A model generated the notes under the pieces. The model did no database searches, had not been told where the DNA came from, and saw nothing but the letters and a program-made list of their open reading frames with translations. From NCBI GenBank assembly GCA_027475525.1, contig JAMWFC010000085.1, forward strand, positions 186,001 to 250,000: 64,000 nucleotides of DNA. Direction: 5' to 3'. Origin of the DNA: Macrolepiota albuminosa (taxonomy: Eukaryota; Basidiomycota; Agaricomycetes; Agaricales; Agaricaceae). This document shows positions 55,433-64,000 of the stretch, one piece after another. The stretch's first letter is position 1. Each line of letters starts with the position of its first letter. The translations under genes and the position numbers were made by a program.

Positions 55433-56040
55433 AGCCTCCAGTACAATGAATGGACCATCCTGATGAGGCATAAATTTTGCAACACAACCATCTTTTTTTT
55501 GCATGTATTCCTGCCTACAATTTACTGTGGACAACATGACCTTGTCACCAACACTATACACAACCTCTGGAGAACAATGATTATTTGCATGGTGTGCCTG
55601 ATTAATTTTGGCTGTCATCCAGTTGTCCATGGCTTCCAGGAAGTTATTTTTCATGTTGAGCAGAACCTGCAAGGTGAGGTCTTCTGCTGGAGAGTCCACT
55701 GGAGGAGGAGGGTAGAGTGGAAGCAGTATACATGGTGAGAATCCAGATTTCAATTGGAAAGGTGTGAAACCTGTAGAAGCATTCACTGTATTTATAATCC
55801 TGAAGCAAATCTGTGAAAGTGCCTTAACCCAACCTGTTTGGAGGTGGTTGATGTGGAAACAAATGCATTGAACAATGGTTTTGTTTGATCATTTGGATGC
55901 TCCATCTGTCTGAGGATGAAAAGCTGAGGACATTTTGTGTTTGACTCCTGTGAGTTTCATGAGCACTTTTCAGAATCTCAAGGTAAAAAGAGTGTCTCTA
56001 TCTGAAATAATTTTATAAGGCAATCCATTTTCACAGTATC
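55433..56040 (-). pseudogene. Family A copy 2: integrase core end and linker
   Basis: Reads YCENGLPYKII, FHPQTDGASK, then INTVNASTGFTPFQLKSGFSP, VVYSVGDKVMLSTVN and PHQDGPFIVLEAYS. A stop is seen within the core. The last ORF segment is 55786-55346. Confidence 0.85.
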
Positions 56041-56559
56041 TGTAAGGGTGATCTCTGGAGGCTGTGGCTCAGTCACACAGCTGGCAGAGAGAGATCCAAA
56101 GTGTATTAGAGTATACACTGACAATATCATAATAACTACTTACTTGGCAGAGGAAGATCCAAAGAAAACAAGTCTAGGAATTTTCTATGCCAGGTTGGAC
56201 ACTTCTGGGGCTTCTGAAGCATGAGAAACAACTGTACAGTACAACAAAACCTTAAAAACTCAAAAATTGCCTAAACAAACAACTGTGCAAACAAGGCAGG
56301 AAAACTCCAGACTTTGGAAGTCAGAAAGGCAAACTCCAGCTTATATAAGTGGTCTGGAAGCAGTGCTGAAGGGCCCACACTTGTCTGAATGATAGCTAAA
56401 GAACCAGAGCAACTCAAAGGCTGAAAATAGTACTAACAGATAGTGTTGAGAGAATAAAAACAGCAAAATGAGAAAATGATAGAAGAAGTAAAGAAATGAA
56501 TAAAAGGAGAGTGAAAGAATAGGAAGTGAAAGAAGGAAGAAAAGAGGAGTCCTCTGACA
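56041..56559 (-). repeat. Solo LTR of family L1
   Basis: On the minus strand it starts TGTCAGAGG and ends CCCTTACA, 519 bp. Flanked by gtatc (56036-56040) and gtacc (56560-56564), a 5-bp duplication with one change. Removing it joins FFQDWY and CENGLPYKII of the family A integrase. Confidence 0.92.
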
Positions 56560-57448
56560 GTACCAGTCTTGAAAAAAGATTTTTGCAAATTCCTCCTCCA
56601 TTTGTGTTGTCTTGCAGGATGATATTTGGATATTTGTACCAGAGTGGCAAGTCATCAAACAGAATTCATTGAAACCCTTGTCCAATGGTAATGGGCCAAC
56701 AAAGTTCAACATGACCAAATCAAAATGACAATCTAGGACAGGCAAGAGATATAGCAGGCCCAGAGATTTTAACGTGCTAGATTTGTTACATTGACATTCT
56801 GTATATGAGGAAAAGTATTTCTTGATCAAGTTGCAGTATATATTAGGCCAGTAATAGAAATGGCAAAGCACTGCATAAAATTTGTCTGCACCAAAATGAC
56901 CCAACTCATCATGAGCCACGCAAAACAGGTTCTCCCTCAACCCTTGATAATTTGGTACAATAAGCTTTTCACCAACATACAACAGACTGTTTCTTGGTTC
57001 TATCCCTGGTGGAGTCATTTCTTTCTTGATGTCCACCAGGATTTGTTTTGTATAATCATCTATATGGTAATTCTCCTTAATTGCTTCAACTACCTGCTTA
57101 TCTGCTTTTATCTTCAATACAGGTGCAATGACTACCTTTGTGGACTCTGGAAATCTCAATAGAGCATCAGTGACAGTATTGTCCTCACCTTTGATATAAT
57201 GAATGTTGTAGTCATATTGTGCAAGATATTCCATCCATTTGGTCTGACACTTCAAAAGATCTCATTGAGTCTTGAAGTTCTTAAGAGTCTTGTGATCTAT
57301 GTACACCTCAAAATGTGAACTCAACAAGTCCATTCTTTATTTATGCAGAGCTCTCACTACTGCCAACATTTCATGCTTGTGAGTTGGATAGTTCTTTTCT
57401 GCTGACATCAATTGTCTAGAGTCAAAAGTGATGGGATACACTAAAGCC
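56560..57448 (-). pseudogene. Family A copy 2: RNase H end and integrase N-terminus
   Basis: RNase H end TKWMEYLAQYDYNIHYIKGEDNTV, zinc finger HDELGHFGADKFYAVL, then the CQCNKSS pair and LVMLNFVGPLPLDKGFNEFCL. Upstream, YPITFDSRQLMSAEKNYPTH is RNase H. The frame is broken by a few stops. Confidence 0.88.
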
Positions 57449-58237
57449 TGTCACGACCCCTCTCCTCCGGATCCACTCTGGGACACCCCCAGAACCCTAT
57501 CCGAGATCCTCACTCTGACCCCACAGAACATGCTCCGCCATCACAACTACCGACACCACTATCACACGCATCAAGGACTGCCATCACCTGGCACTCTCTG
57601 GCAACCCCGCATCATGGACCTAGAATCAACCACCATCAACCCCTGATCAACAACCAGATCACACCAACTGCTTCCAGGCCATCACACATCACGCATCATG
57701 CATCACAGCTCTCTCCATGCCAATTGATCGCATGCCCCACATGCGCAATTCCGGTATACAGTCCTCCTCCCACTACTCAATGCCCCCCAGAACTTATTCC
57801 AGATACCCTGGAACCCCAGAAACTGGGACCCGGCCCCATAGTACTTATAGTGTAGCTCTCCGTTGTATTCGCTAGTCTTGATATTACACTTGTTTGCTTG
57901 CATGCCCCTTTGACTGACTGGTACACCCGATTGGTACACTTTGACTGGCATGCTCAAATTGTTTGCGTGCTCTTAAGACTGGTATGCACTTCATATCTTA
58001 AACTTACTAACCGGGTCTTGTCCTAGAACCTCTGGTTCTCAACTCGACCCAAACCCTCTGATCTCTTCGCCCCCACCCAATTCCTGGACTAGGTCCCCTA
58101 TTCCGGAAATCCCCTGTTCGTGTCTTGAACCCTGGAAGCTTAGTCTGGAGTTCCAGACACCCAAGTACATGTAGATCAAGTCTGCCTTGTAAGGGCGTTG
58201 CTTTCCTGGAAAGCCTCCGACTCAGCAGAACCTGACA
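57449..58237 (+). repeat. Solo LTR of gypsy family C
   Basis: 789 bp, TGTCACGACCCC to CCTGACA. Flanked by aagcc (57444-57448 and 58238-58242). It matches the LTR at 60668-61436 throughout. Confidence 0.95.
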
Positions 58238-59160
58238 AAGCCCATGTTACCCCAAACAATAGACTACCCCTGTCTGTCTCTTGCTTGTATCACAAGTGAG
58301 AAAAATCTTGTTTTTTTCTCAGATTCTCATGGTCAATCATCATCAAACAGTCATGTTCCATTATCAAGGTCTTTATTCCGTTGAACACTGTTTTATGCTC
58401 TTTTGTCCAGGAAGGTAAGGCAGCATTATATTCCTTCTTTGTTAGCGGTGTTAATACTGATGTATGTTCCATGAGCACAGACAACAAGGCAGCAATATAT
58501 TGAACAAGTCTCAAGAACTGTTGAACATGTTTTGCCCTTTTTAAATGTGGCCAATTGACAATCTTTTCTACCTTTGAGACGTTTACTTTGATACTGTTCT
58601 TAGATATGTAATGACCCAAAAAATCTATTTTTATACAAAACAGGTCACTTTTCATCAGCAAACAAAAGAGTCAGGCAGCTTTCAACACCTTTAAAATCTT
58701 CTTCACATTCTCCTTATGTTCCTCTATTGTCTTTAACCAAATGATAATGTTGTCAAGATAAATGTGACATGTCTTGCTGATATATTTCTGCAATGCTAAA
58801 GTCACTTTCCATTGCTGTGTTGCAGGGGTGTTTTTCAATCTCATAGACATCACTATCTATTCCCACAATCCAAATGGCATAAGCATTGCAGTATATTCAA
58901 TATTTTCTGGATGTACAAGGATTTGAAAAAATGCATTTGTAAGATCAATTTTACTTCAAAAATGTGTGTCTAGCCATGTGCAATATGCTAAAATGTTATT
59001 AATTTGAGGTAAGAAATAGTTATCTGGTATTGTATTGGCATTTGAATAACAATAATCATTAACCCATTGTGGTAGGACTGTGGAGTCTGCTTTTAGGATA
59101 ATAAATGACAGACTCACATATAGAGATGATGAGTGCTGAATTCTTCCTGCCCTCTCATGC
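58238..59160 (-). pseudogene. Family A copy 2: RT and RNase H
   Basis: RT segments FLPQINDILAYC, IDLTNAFFQILVHPENIEY, MSMRLKNTPATQQWKVTLALQ and HIYLDNIIIWLKTIEEH (YLDN where active RT has YxDD), then CIKIDFLGHYISKNSIKVN and NWPHLKRAKHVQQFLRLVQY. Frame changes and stops occur between 58661 and 59030. Confidence 0.85.
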
Positions 59161-60667
59161 TGGTCAATTAATGTCTTTCACCCCCTCTTGGTATTTTTGT
59201 GAATACAAATAAGATCTGGCCACTGTGATCTTTGCAAGCAGTTTTACTTGAATATAGTGGTAAATGCTCGTCAGTAATTCATCTGCATGTGGGATATCTG
59301 GTGGAAACTGGGCTTGACAATGCTGCTTTATCCTCTCATCCTTCTTCTTCAGCCTGTTTTTGAACACCAACTCCTCAATCCTATTCCTAATCATGCCCAC
59401 TACCATTGGCACATTAGTTGTGAAGTGTTTATGCAAATGTGCAAAATGCTTGGCCTGCCATATAACAAAAACATTCAACTTCAAGGTCATCGCTCTCCTT
59501 GACTCTCCGTTTCTCTCTGACACTCAGCAATCTACTTCTCCTCCTCCTTTCATTTGATGTGCTGACTGATACAGGTTGACATGCCTTTTGCAGATCTGAT
59601 GGGTGAAGTAAGTCAAACTTATTTGTCTTATCAATCACTGTTCCCTTTTCCAGATCAATGACAAGGGCATTTTCTTTCAAGAAATCCAGTCTCAAAATTA
59701 ACTCAGTGTGCAAATTCAGACACACACAATGAACATTTGTGATTTAGACTGCTATTGGGCATACAGGAATACTATTACAAGCTTTAAATATTCTGTTAAC
59801 TATTGAGTCTAATTCTTCTTTTTTGATGTGAACGCCTCTGATACTGTGATCAAATGATAAAGTCGTCTTGTTAACAGGTCAAGTTTATTCATGAGCATTG
59901 TAGAAATTAAGACTGAGAAAGCATCAGTGTCAATAAGGGCATTCAAGATCATAGTTGGAGCAATAGAGGGATCAGAGATGAAACAAGAATAAGTAAGGTG
60001 TAGAAGAAGTATGTACTCACTGCCAGCATCACTATTTTCTTTTGAGGATTCCTCAAAAACTGCTGTGATGGTGACAGAGCCATTATCCCCACTCACATTT
60101 AACCCCACTCCTTTCACCTTTTCTTTTAAATACTCCTTTTTTGCAGTCTGGACAAATTCTAGAGTTAATCAGCATTTGTTATATTCCTCCAGCTTCAATG
60201 CCTGGCCCTTGTCAGGACAGAATGCTGCCCAATGGTTTATGTAAAGATATCAACATTGATAAGATCCCAAATGCTCATTTAAAATACTACACTCTTCCAC
60301 TAATAAGACATATACATGAACATGAGTCATAGTGGCCGCCATGCTGGTCAGAACAGTCTTTGCCCCATCTCCTGTCCCTACTGCCTTAGTGTTGCTATTA
60401 GTAATGTTCTTGAATTAACCCTTGCCTGCTACCACAATAGAGTTTGCCAGGTATTTGCTAATCTAAGCCTTGTGTGCAGCAATAACCGTATTGATGTCCA
60501 AAACAGTGTGAAGTCAATGATTGAAGTTGGCAATGTTGTCATAACAGGTGTTCTTGTTTCCTAAAGCATACTCCCTCTAAACATTGTCCTGACAGTGCAA
60601 CTAGATATGGTCACATAATTTTTCTGCTGGAATATGAAAACTAAGGAGTATAACTAAGATATCATTT
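59161..60667 (-). pseudogene. Family A copy 2: gag end, protease, pol start
   Basis: The protease reads ALIDTDAFSVLIS at 60117-59809 (DTD where copy 1 has DTG). Then come LRLDFLKENALVIDLEKGTV and IWQAKHFAHLHKHFTTNV. The gag part, 60660-60120, is collinear with 5280-5800 on the plus strand. It has stops and a family C LTR cut at the upstream end. Confidence 0.85.
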
Positions 60668-61436
60668 TGTCACGACCCCTCCCCCCCGGAACCTCCCTGG
60701 GACACCCCCGGAGCCCCGCCCGGGAACCTCTCCCGTCAATCCCACAGCGCGCCCCGCCCCCACAGCTGCCGACGCCGCCATCACACGCATCAATAACCGC
60801 CATCAGCCAGCCCCCCGGGACCCCTGCATCATGGACCCCGGGATCAACCGCCATCAACGATCGGATCACACAGCTCACATCCGGCCATCACGCATCACGC
60901 CCCACACATCATGACTCCCTCTGCGCCAATTGATCGCGCGTCCCCACATGCGCGATCCCGGTATACAGTCCCTGACCGCTACTCAATGACCCCTGGAACT
61001 CATCCCAGACACCCCGGAATCCCGAGACACGATCCGTAGTACTTATAGTGTAGTTCTCCGCTGTATTCGCTAGTCTTGATATTACTTTGGTTATTGCGTG
61101 CCCTTTGCTTGACTGGTACGCCTTGATTGGTACGCTTCGACTGGCACGCCTAAGTATCCGCGTGCTCTAAGTTTTGGTACGCACTTCGCAACTCTTGATT
61201 TACTAACTTGGTCTCGTCTCAGAACCTCCGGTTCACGGCTCGACCCCCTCTAACCTCAGTTACCTCCAACCCAAAACCCCCGGACTCTAGTCCCCTATCC
61301 CGGGATTACCCCTGTCCTCGTCTTGAACCCCGGAGTCCTAGCCCCGGAGTTCCAGACACCCGAGTATTCGTAGGTCAAGTCCGCATTGTAAGGGCGTTGC
61401 TTTCCCGGAAAGCCCCCGACTCAGCAGAACCTGACA
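60668..61436 (+). repeat. 5' LTR of family C element
   Basis: TGTCACGACCCC to CCTGACA. Matches the solo LTRs at 57449-58237 and (mutated) 1383-2144. Confidence 0.93.
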
Positions 61437-61453
61437 TAATATCAAGACTCCCT

Positions 61454-61607
61454 CCTTACACCGTTCTTGATGGCTATGTATACTCACACTTACTACCCCA
61501 CGGGGTACCAGACCGACCCTTACGGACGCCCCTTACACCGTTCTTGATGGCTATGTATACTCACACTTACTACCCCACGGGGTACCAGACCGACCCTTAC
61601 GGACGCC
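61454..61607. repeat. 77-bp exact tandem duplication
   Basis: Units 61454-61530 and 61531-61607 are identical, spanning the gag start. It duplicates the ATG region in a different frame. Confidence 0.95.
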
Positions 61608-64000
61608 CGGTACCCGATCACTACTCTGCGCAGACCCCCCGCCCCGTCTATCCACCTCTCCCGTACGAACCTCAATATCTCCACCGCCACTGGGCCCCCG
61701 ACCCGTCCCTCTACGACCTGGGGCCCTCAGCCAGCTGGGCCCCTCCGCCCAACTTAGCCATGGCATGACCCGTGGAGGTCCCCTCGTACCGGAGCATCCC
61801 CGGGGGCCTGCCGGAGACCCCACCCCCAACTTAGCCATGGCATGACCCGTGGAGGTCCCCTCGTACCGGAGCATCCCCGGGGGCCTGCCGGAGACCCCAC
61901 CTGTACTCAGTGGACCTCGCCCTATTCCCCCTAGCAAGGGCCCCTTTGCACCCACCCCCTACTACAGTTATCAGCGCCCCGTCCCCCAACCCCGAGAACC
62001 CCGAGGACCCCCCTATCCTGACTACCCCCCTCGTCATTACCCAGCCGCTGCTCCACCCGCTTGAACCCCTCCCTCACCAATGGGACGACGACACCTTGAG
62101 GAGTATGAACGGCAACGGGACGAGGTACTCCGCTCCCTCAGGATCTTACCGGAGGACTTCGCGCAACAGACAAGGACGCTGCTCGTGGAATTCGGACACG
62201 ACGACTTCGAAGGCACTCCAGAGGAATGGGCTCACTGCCTGGTCGAATTCGGGGATCGCCTCACGCGAGGAGAACTCCCGGAGCAAACCATGGTAAAGTA
62301 TAGGCGCAACACTGCCTGGTCGAATTCGGGGATCGCCTCACGCGAGGAGAACTCCCGGAGCAAACCATGGTAAAGTATAGGCGCAATATGATCCTCCGGG
62401 AAGAATTACAGCAACTGCTCGACAAAGTCCACGCGTCCCCCTCCCCTCGGCCTCTCAACGACCCTGCGGACCCAGGTCGCTCAATTCACATTTGACGGGA
62501 GCCCCCAGAACCGGCCCCAGCAGCCCCGGCAGCCCCCACGGTCCCCACTCCGGAGCAACGACAACGGGAAGAACGACAAAACGCCTCAGCCATGTTGCGG
62601 TCCCTCAATCCGGCTGGAGGCCTCTTTGATCAACCCGTGGCCCGCACGGTAGGCTTGTCAACTCGCCGCAGGGCTAACTCCGTTCCTAGTACCTTCGAGA
62701 CCTGGGGACAGCCCCAAAGACCCCTGGAACCCCTCCCGCGAACAGACAACGCCCAACCCCCGGCCTCGGCGAACCCTGGCAGACCCCGCGCGGACACCCC
62801 TAGCACGGACGACACACTGTGCTACATCGACGAGCTTACACGTGGCAACAACGAACCACGTCCCGCGCCCGTGCCTGTCCCGGTACCGCCCCCTACGTCA
62901 GCCCCGGTCCCTCCAGAACGCAACTTCTGCCGCAATCCGCCACCCCACTTCGACCTACAAAACCCCCCGCGACCCCCGATGCAAGCACGACCCTCCCGAG
63001 TTGAACGTCCCCTGCGCAACCCAGCACCCGACCCCTCTCCGCCCGACCTGACACCGCCAAACCCTCCCCGACCACCTCCGCCACCCCCAGCCGAACCTCG
63101 AGGACGACCCCCAGGCCCTCCACCTCCGCCACCCCCCACGTGGAGACCCGGGCCTCCTTCTGGCAGGAACGAGCCCCCCTGGGACAACGGGCCTCCCAGG
63201 CGTGGACCCCCAGGTGAGCCACCCAGGGGAGGTCCTCCCGGCGGGTGGGGCCCCGCCCTTGGTGCTTTTCATCCTCAAGGAGGGGGGGGCAATCATTACT
63301 GCTACTATTACAATGCTGGCCCTCCTCCCCGCAACGCTGCCGGACCGGACGACGCTTGCGACGCCCTCGCCCGCAAAGGACGATTGGACATCCAAAAGCC
63401 CGACGCTTTCACAGGCCGGGACCCCCGAAAATGGCGCACCTTCCTCACTCAGTGTCTCAATACATTTCAGGCAAAGCCGCTCACGTTTCAGGTTGACAGC
63501 TCCCGGGTGGCCTTTGCCGCATCGTACCTCCAGGGGATCGCCTTCGATCACTACACGGCCCTCATCCAGTTCGACCCCAACAACCCGGCACTCACTCGCT
63601 GGCAAGCCTTTGTCGACGAGTTCTCCGGGAAATTTGGGATATACGACACCGTGGCCGAAGCTGAGGACAACCTCTTCAACCTCCGGATGCGCTCTGAAGA
63701 ACGCTTCACTACCTTCATCGTACGTTTTGAAAAGGAAGCTTACGAGACAGGTTGGAATTACAGCGCCCTCCAGTACGCCCTCCGCCGCGCCCTCCCACAA
63801 CGTATCAAGGACGTCCTCCGACTCGCCCCGAAACAACCCTCCTACGACGGATACAAGGCCCTCGTCATGCAGATCGACCAACGCTACTGGGAAGACCGCA
63901 GCGAGTATTTGAATTCCCGACCCCTCTGGAACCCCAGAGGAGGACCCTCTTGGCCCTCCGGCGAAGCCCCCAACCCCCAAGGTCGAAACCCCGGTCCCCC
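61547..64000 (+). CDS. Family C gag (partial; three TGA codons)
   Basis: With the 77-bp duplications at 61748 and 62233 collapsed, one frame runs from MAMYTHTYYPTGYQTDPYGR to the window end. TGA codons remain near 61766, 62063 and 62493; all could be CGA originally. The last part (from 62496; first ATG 62592) is open to the end. A Pro-rich region (62850-63250) is followed by the capsid domain: FTGRDPRKWRTFLTQCLNTF, FAASYLQGIAFDHYTALIQF, FVDEFSGKFGIYDTVAEAED and RTFIV-like motifs to ALVMQIDQRYWEDRSEYLN. The long antisense frame at 63980-62955 is a shadow of this. Confidence 0.8.
61748..61901. repeat. 77-bp exact tandem duplication
   Basis: Units 61748-61824 and 61825-61901 are identical. Collapsing joins the gag frame (VEVPSYRSIPGGLPETP). 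Confidence 0.95.
62233..62386. repeat. 77-bp exact tandem duplication
   Basis: Units 62233-62309 and 62310-62386 are identical. Collapsing joins EQTMVKYRRN to MILREELQQLLDK in gag. Confidence 0.95.

Larger units (their letters stand above)
53474..60667 (-). mobile_element. Ty3/gypsy family A copy 2, split by three insertions
   Basis: Read on the minus strand from 60667: gag, protease, RT, RNase H, integrase and chromodomain. It is interrupted by a solo LTR C (57449-58237), a solo LTR L1 (56041-56559) and a Tc1/mariner element (53824-55430). Each insertion has a target duplication, and removing it restores the gypsy sequence. The left end abuts a copia LTR fragment; the right end is cut by a family C element. 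Many stops, not active. Confidence 0.9.
60668..64000 (+). mobile_element. Ty3/gypsy family C, 5' LTR and gag (runs off window)
   Basis: A 769-bp LTR, leader, and gag. Inserted in family A copy 2 after cattt (60663-60667); the matching duplication should lie beyond the window. The GC-rich, C-rich coding strand contrasts with the AT-rich host element. Confidence 0.9.

Noticed and set aside
62955..63980. 341-codon open frame on the minus strand
   Set aside because: It is antisense to the proline-rich and capsid part of family C gag, whose sense translation has clear gag motifs.
1..64000. CRISPR arrays, operons or other prokaryotic features
   Set aside because: No spaced short repeats of that type; genes have spliceosomal introns and the context is fungal.

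Overview
The window looks like nuclear DNA of a filamentous basidiomycete, most likely an Agaricomycete. The host genes are split by many short (about 38-60 bp) GT-AG introns, they include a fungal GH3 beta-glucosidase pair, and roughly two thirds of the window is nested Ty3/gypsy, Ty1/copia and Tc1/mariner DNA. I cannot name the species.

Layout. 1-23441 is a nest of retrotransposons: a decayed copia element (copia-1), an internally deleted family B gypsy element, a solo LTR of family C, a decayed family A gypsy element split by a large, nearly intact family B gypsy element (6802-18276, 191-bp LTRs, TSD tctct), then a 5'-truncated copia element (copia-2). 23992-31388 holds two GH3 beta-glucosidase genes in tandem on the minus strand; the downstream copy is broken, the upstream copy looks intact. 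31822-37887 is a young, complete Ty3/gypsy chromovirus (family D, 299-bp LTRs with one difference, TSD gatac). It has an apparent Tf1-like self-priming site and a GGGTTTT slippery heptamer between gag and pol. 39284-51755 is the gene-rich part: tRNA-Ile(AAT), a hypothetical protein, a USP5/UBP14-type deubiquitinase, an aldehyde dehydrogenase and a kinase-like protein. From 52085 to the end the window is again nested transposons: a 404-bp-armed inverted repeat, a second family A gypsy copy split by a Tc1/mariner element and two solo LTRs, then the LTR and gag of a family C gypsy element that runs off the end.

Most notable observations. (1) Eleven tandem duplications of exactly 77 bp occur in unrelated sequences. 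Nine break a reading frame that is otherwise continuous, so they are most likely assembly artefacts of a k=77 graph and should be collapsed before annotation. (2) After that correction the family B element carries, between pol and its 3' LTR, one extra open reading frame of about 946 codons with no domain I recognise. This is the best candidate for something undescribed. (3) Family D shows both self-priming geometry and a frameshift signal. (4) A short hairpin recurs close to the predicted transcription start of copia-type LTRs. (5) The mariner has 220-bp ends that are themselves inverted-repeat units.

Insertion order can be read from target-site duplications: family B went into A; LTR C and deleted B went into copia-1; mariner, LTR L1 and LTR C went into the second A copy; family D went into a copia-type LTR relic. 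Many in-frame stops in the old elements are single C-to-T or G-to-A changes from sense codons, which suggests RIP-like or methyl-CpG mutation.
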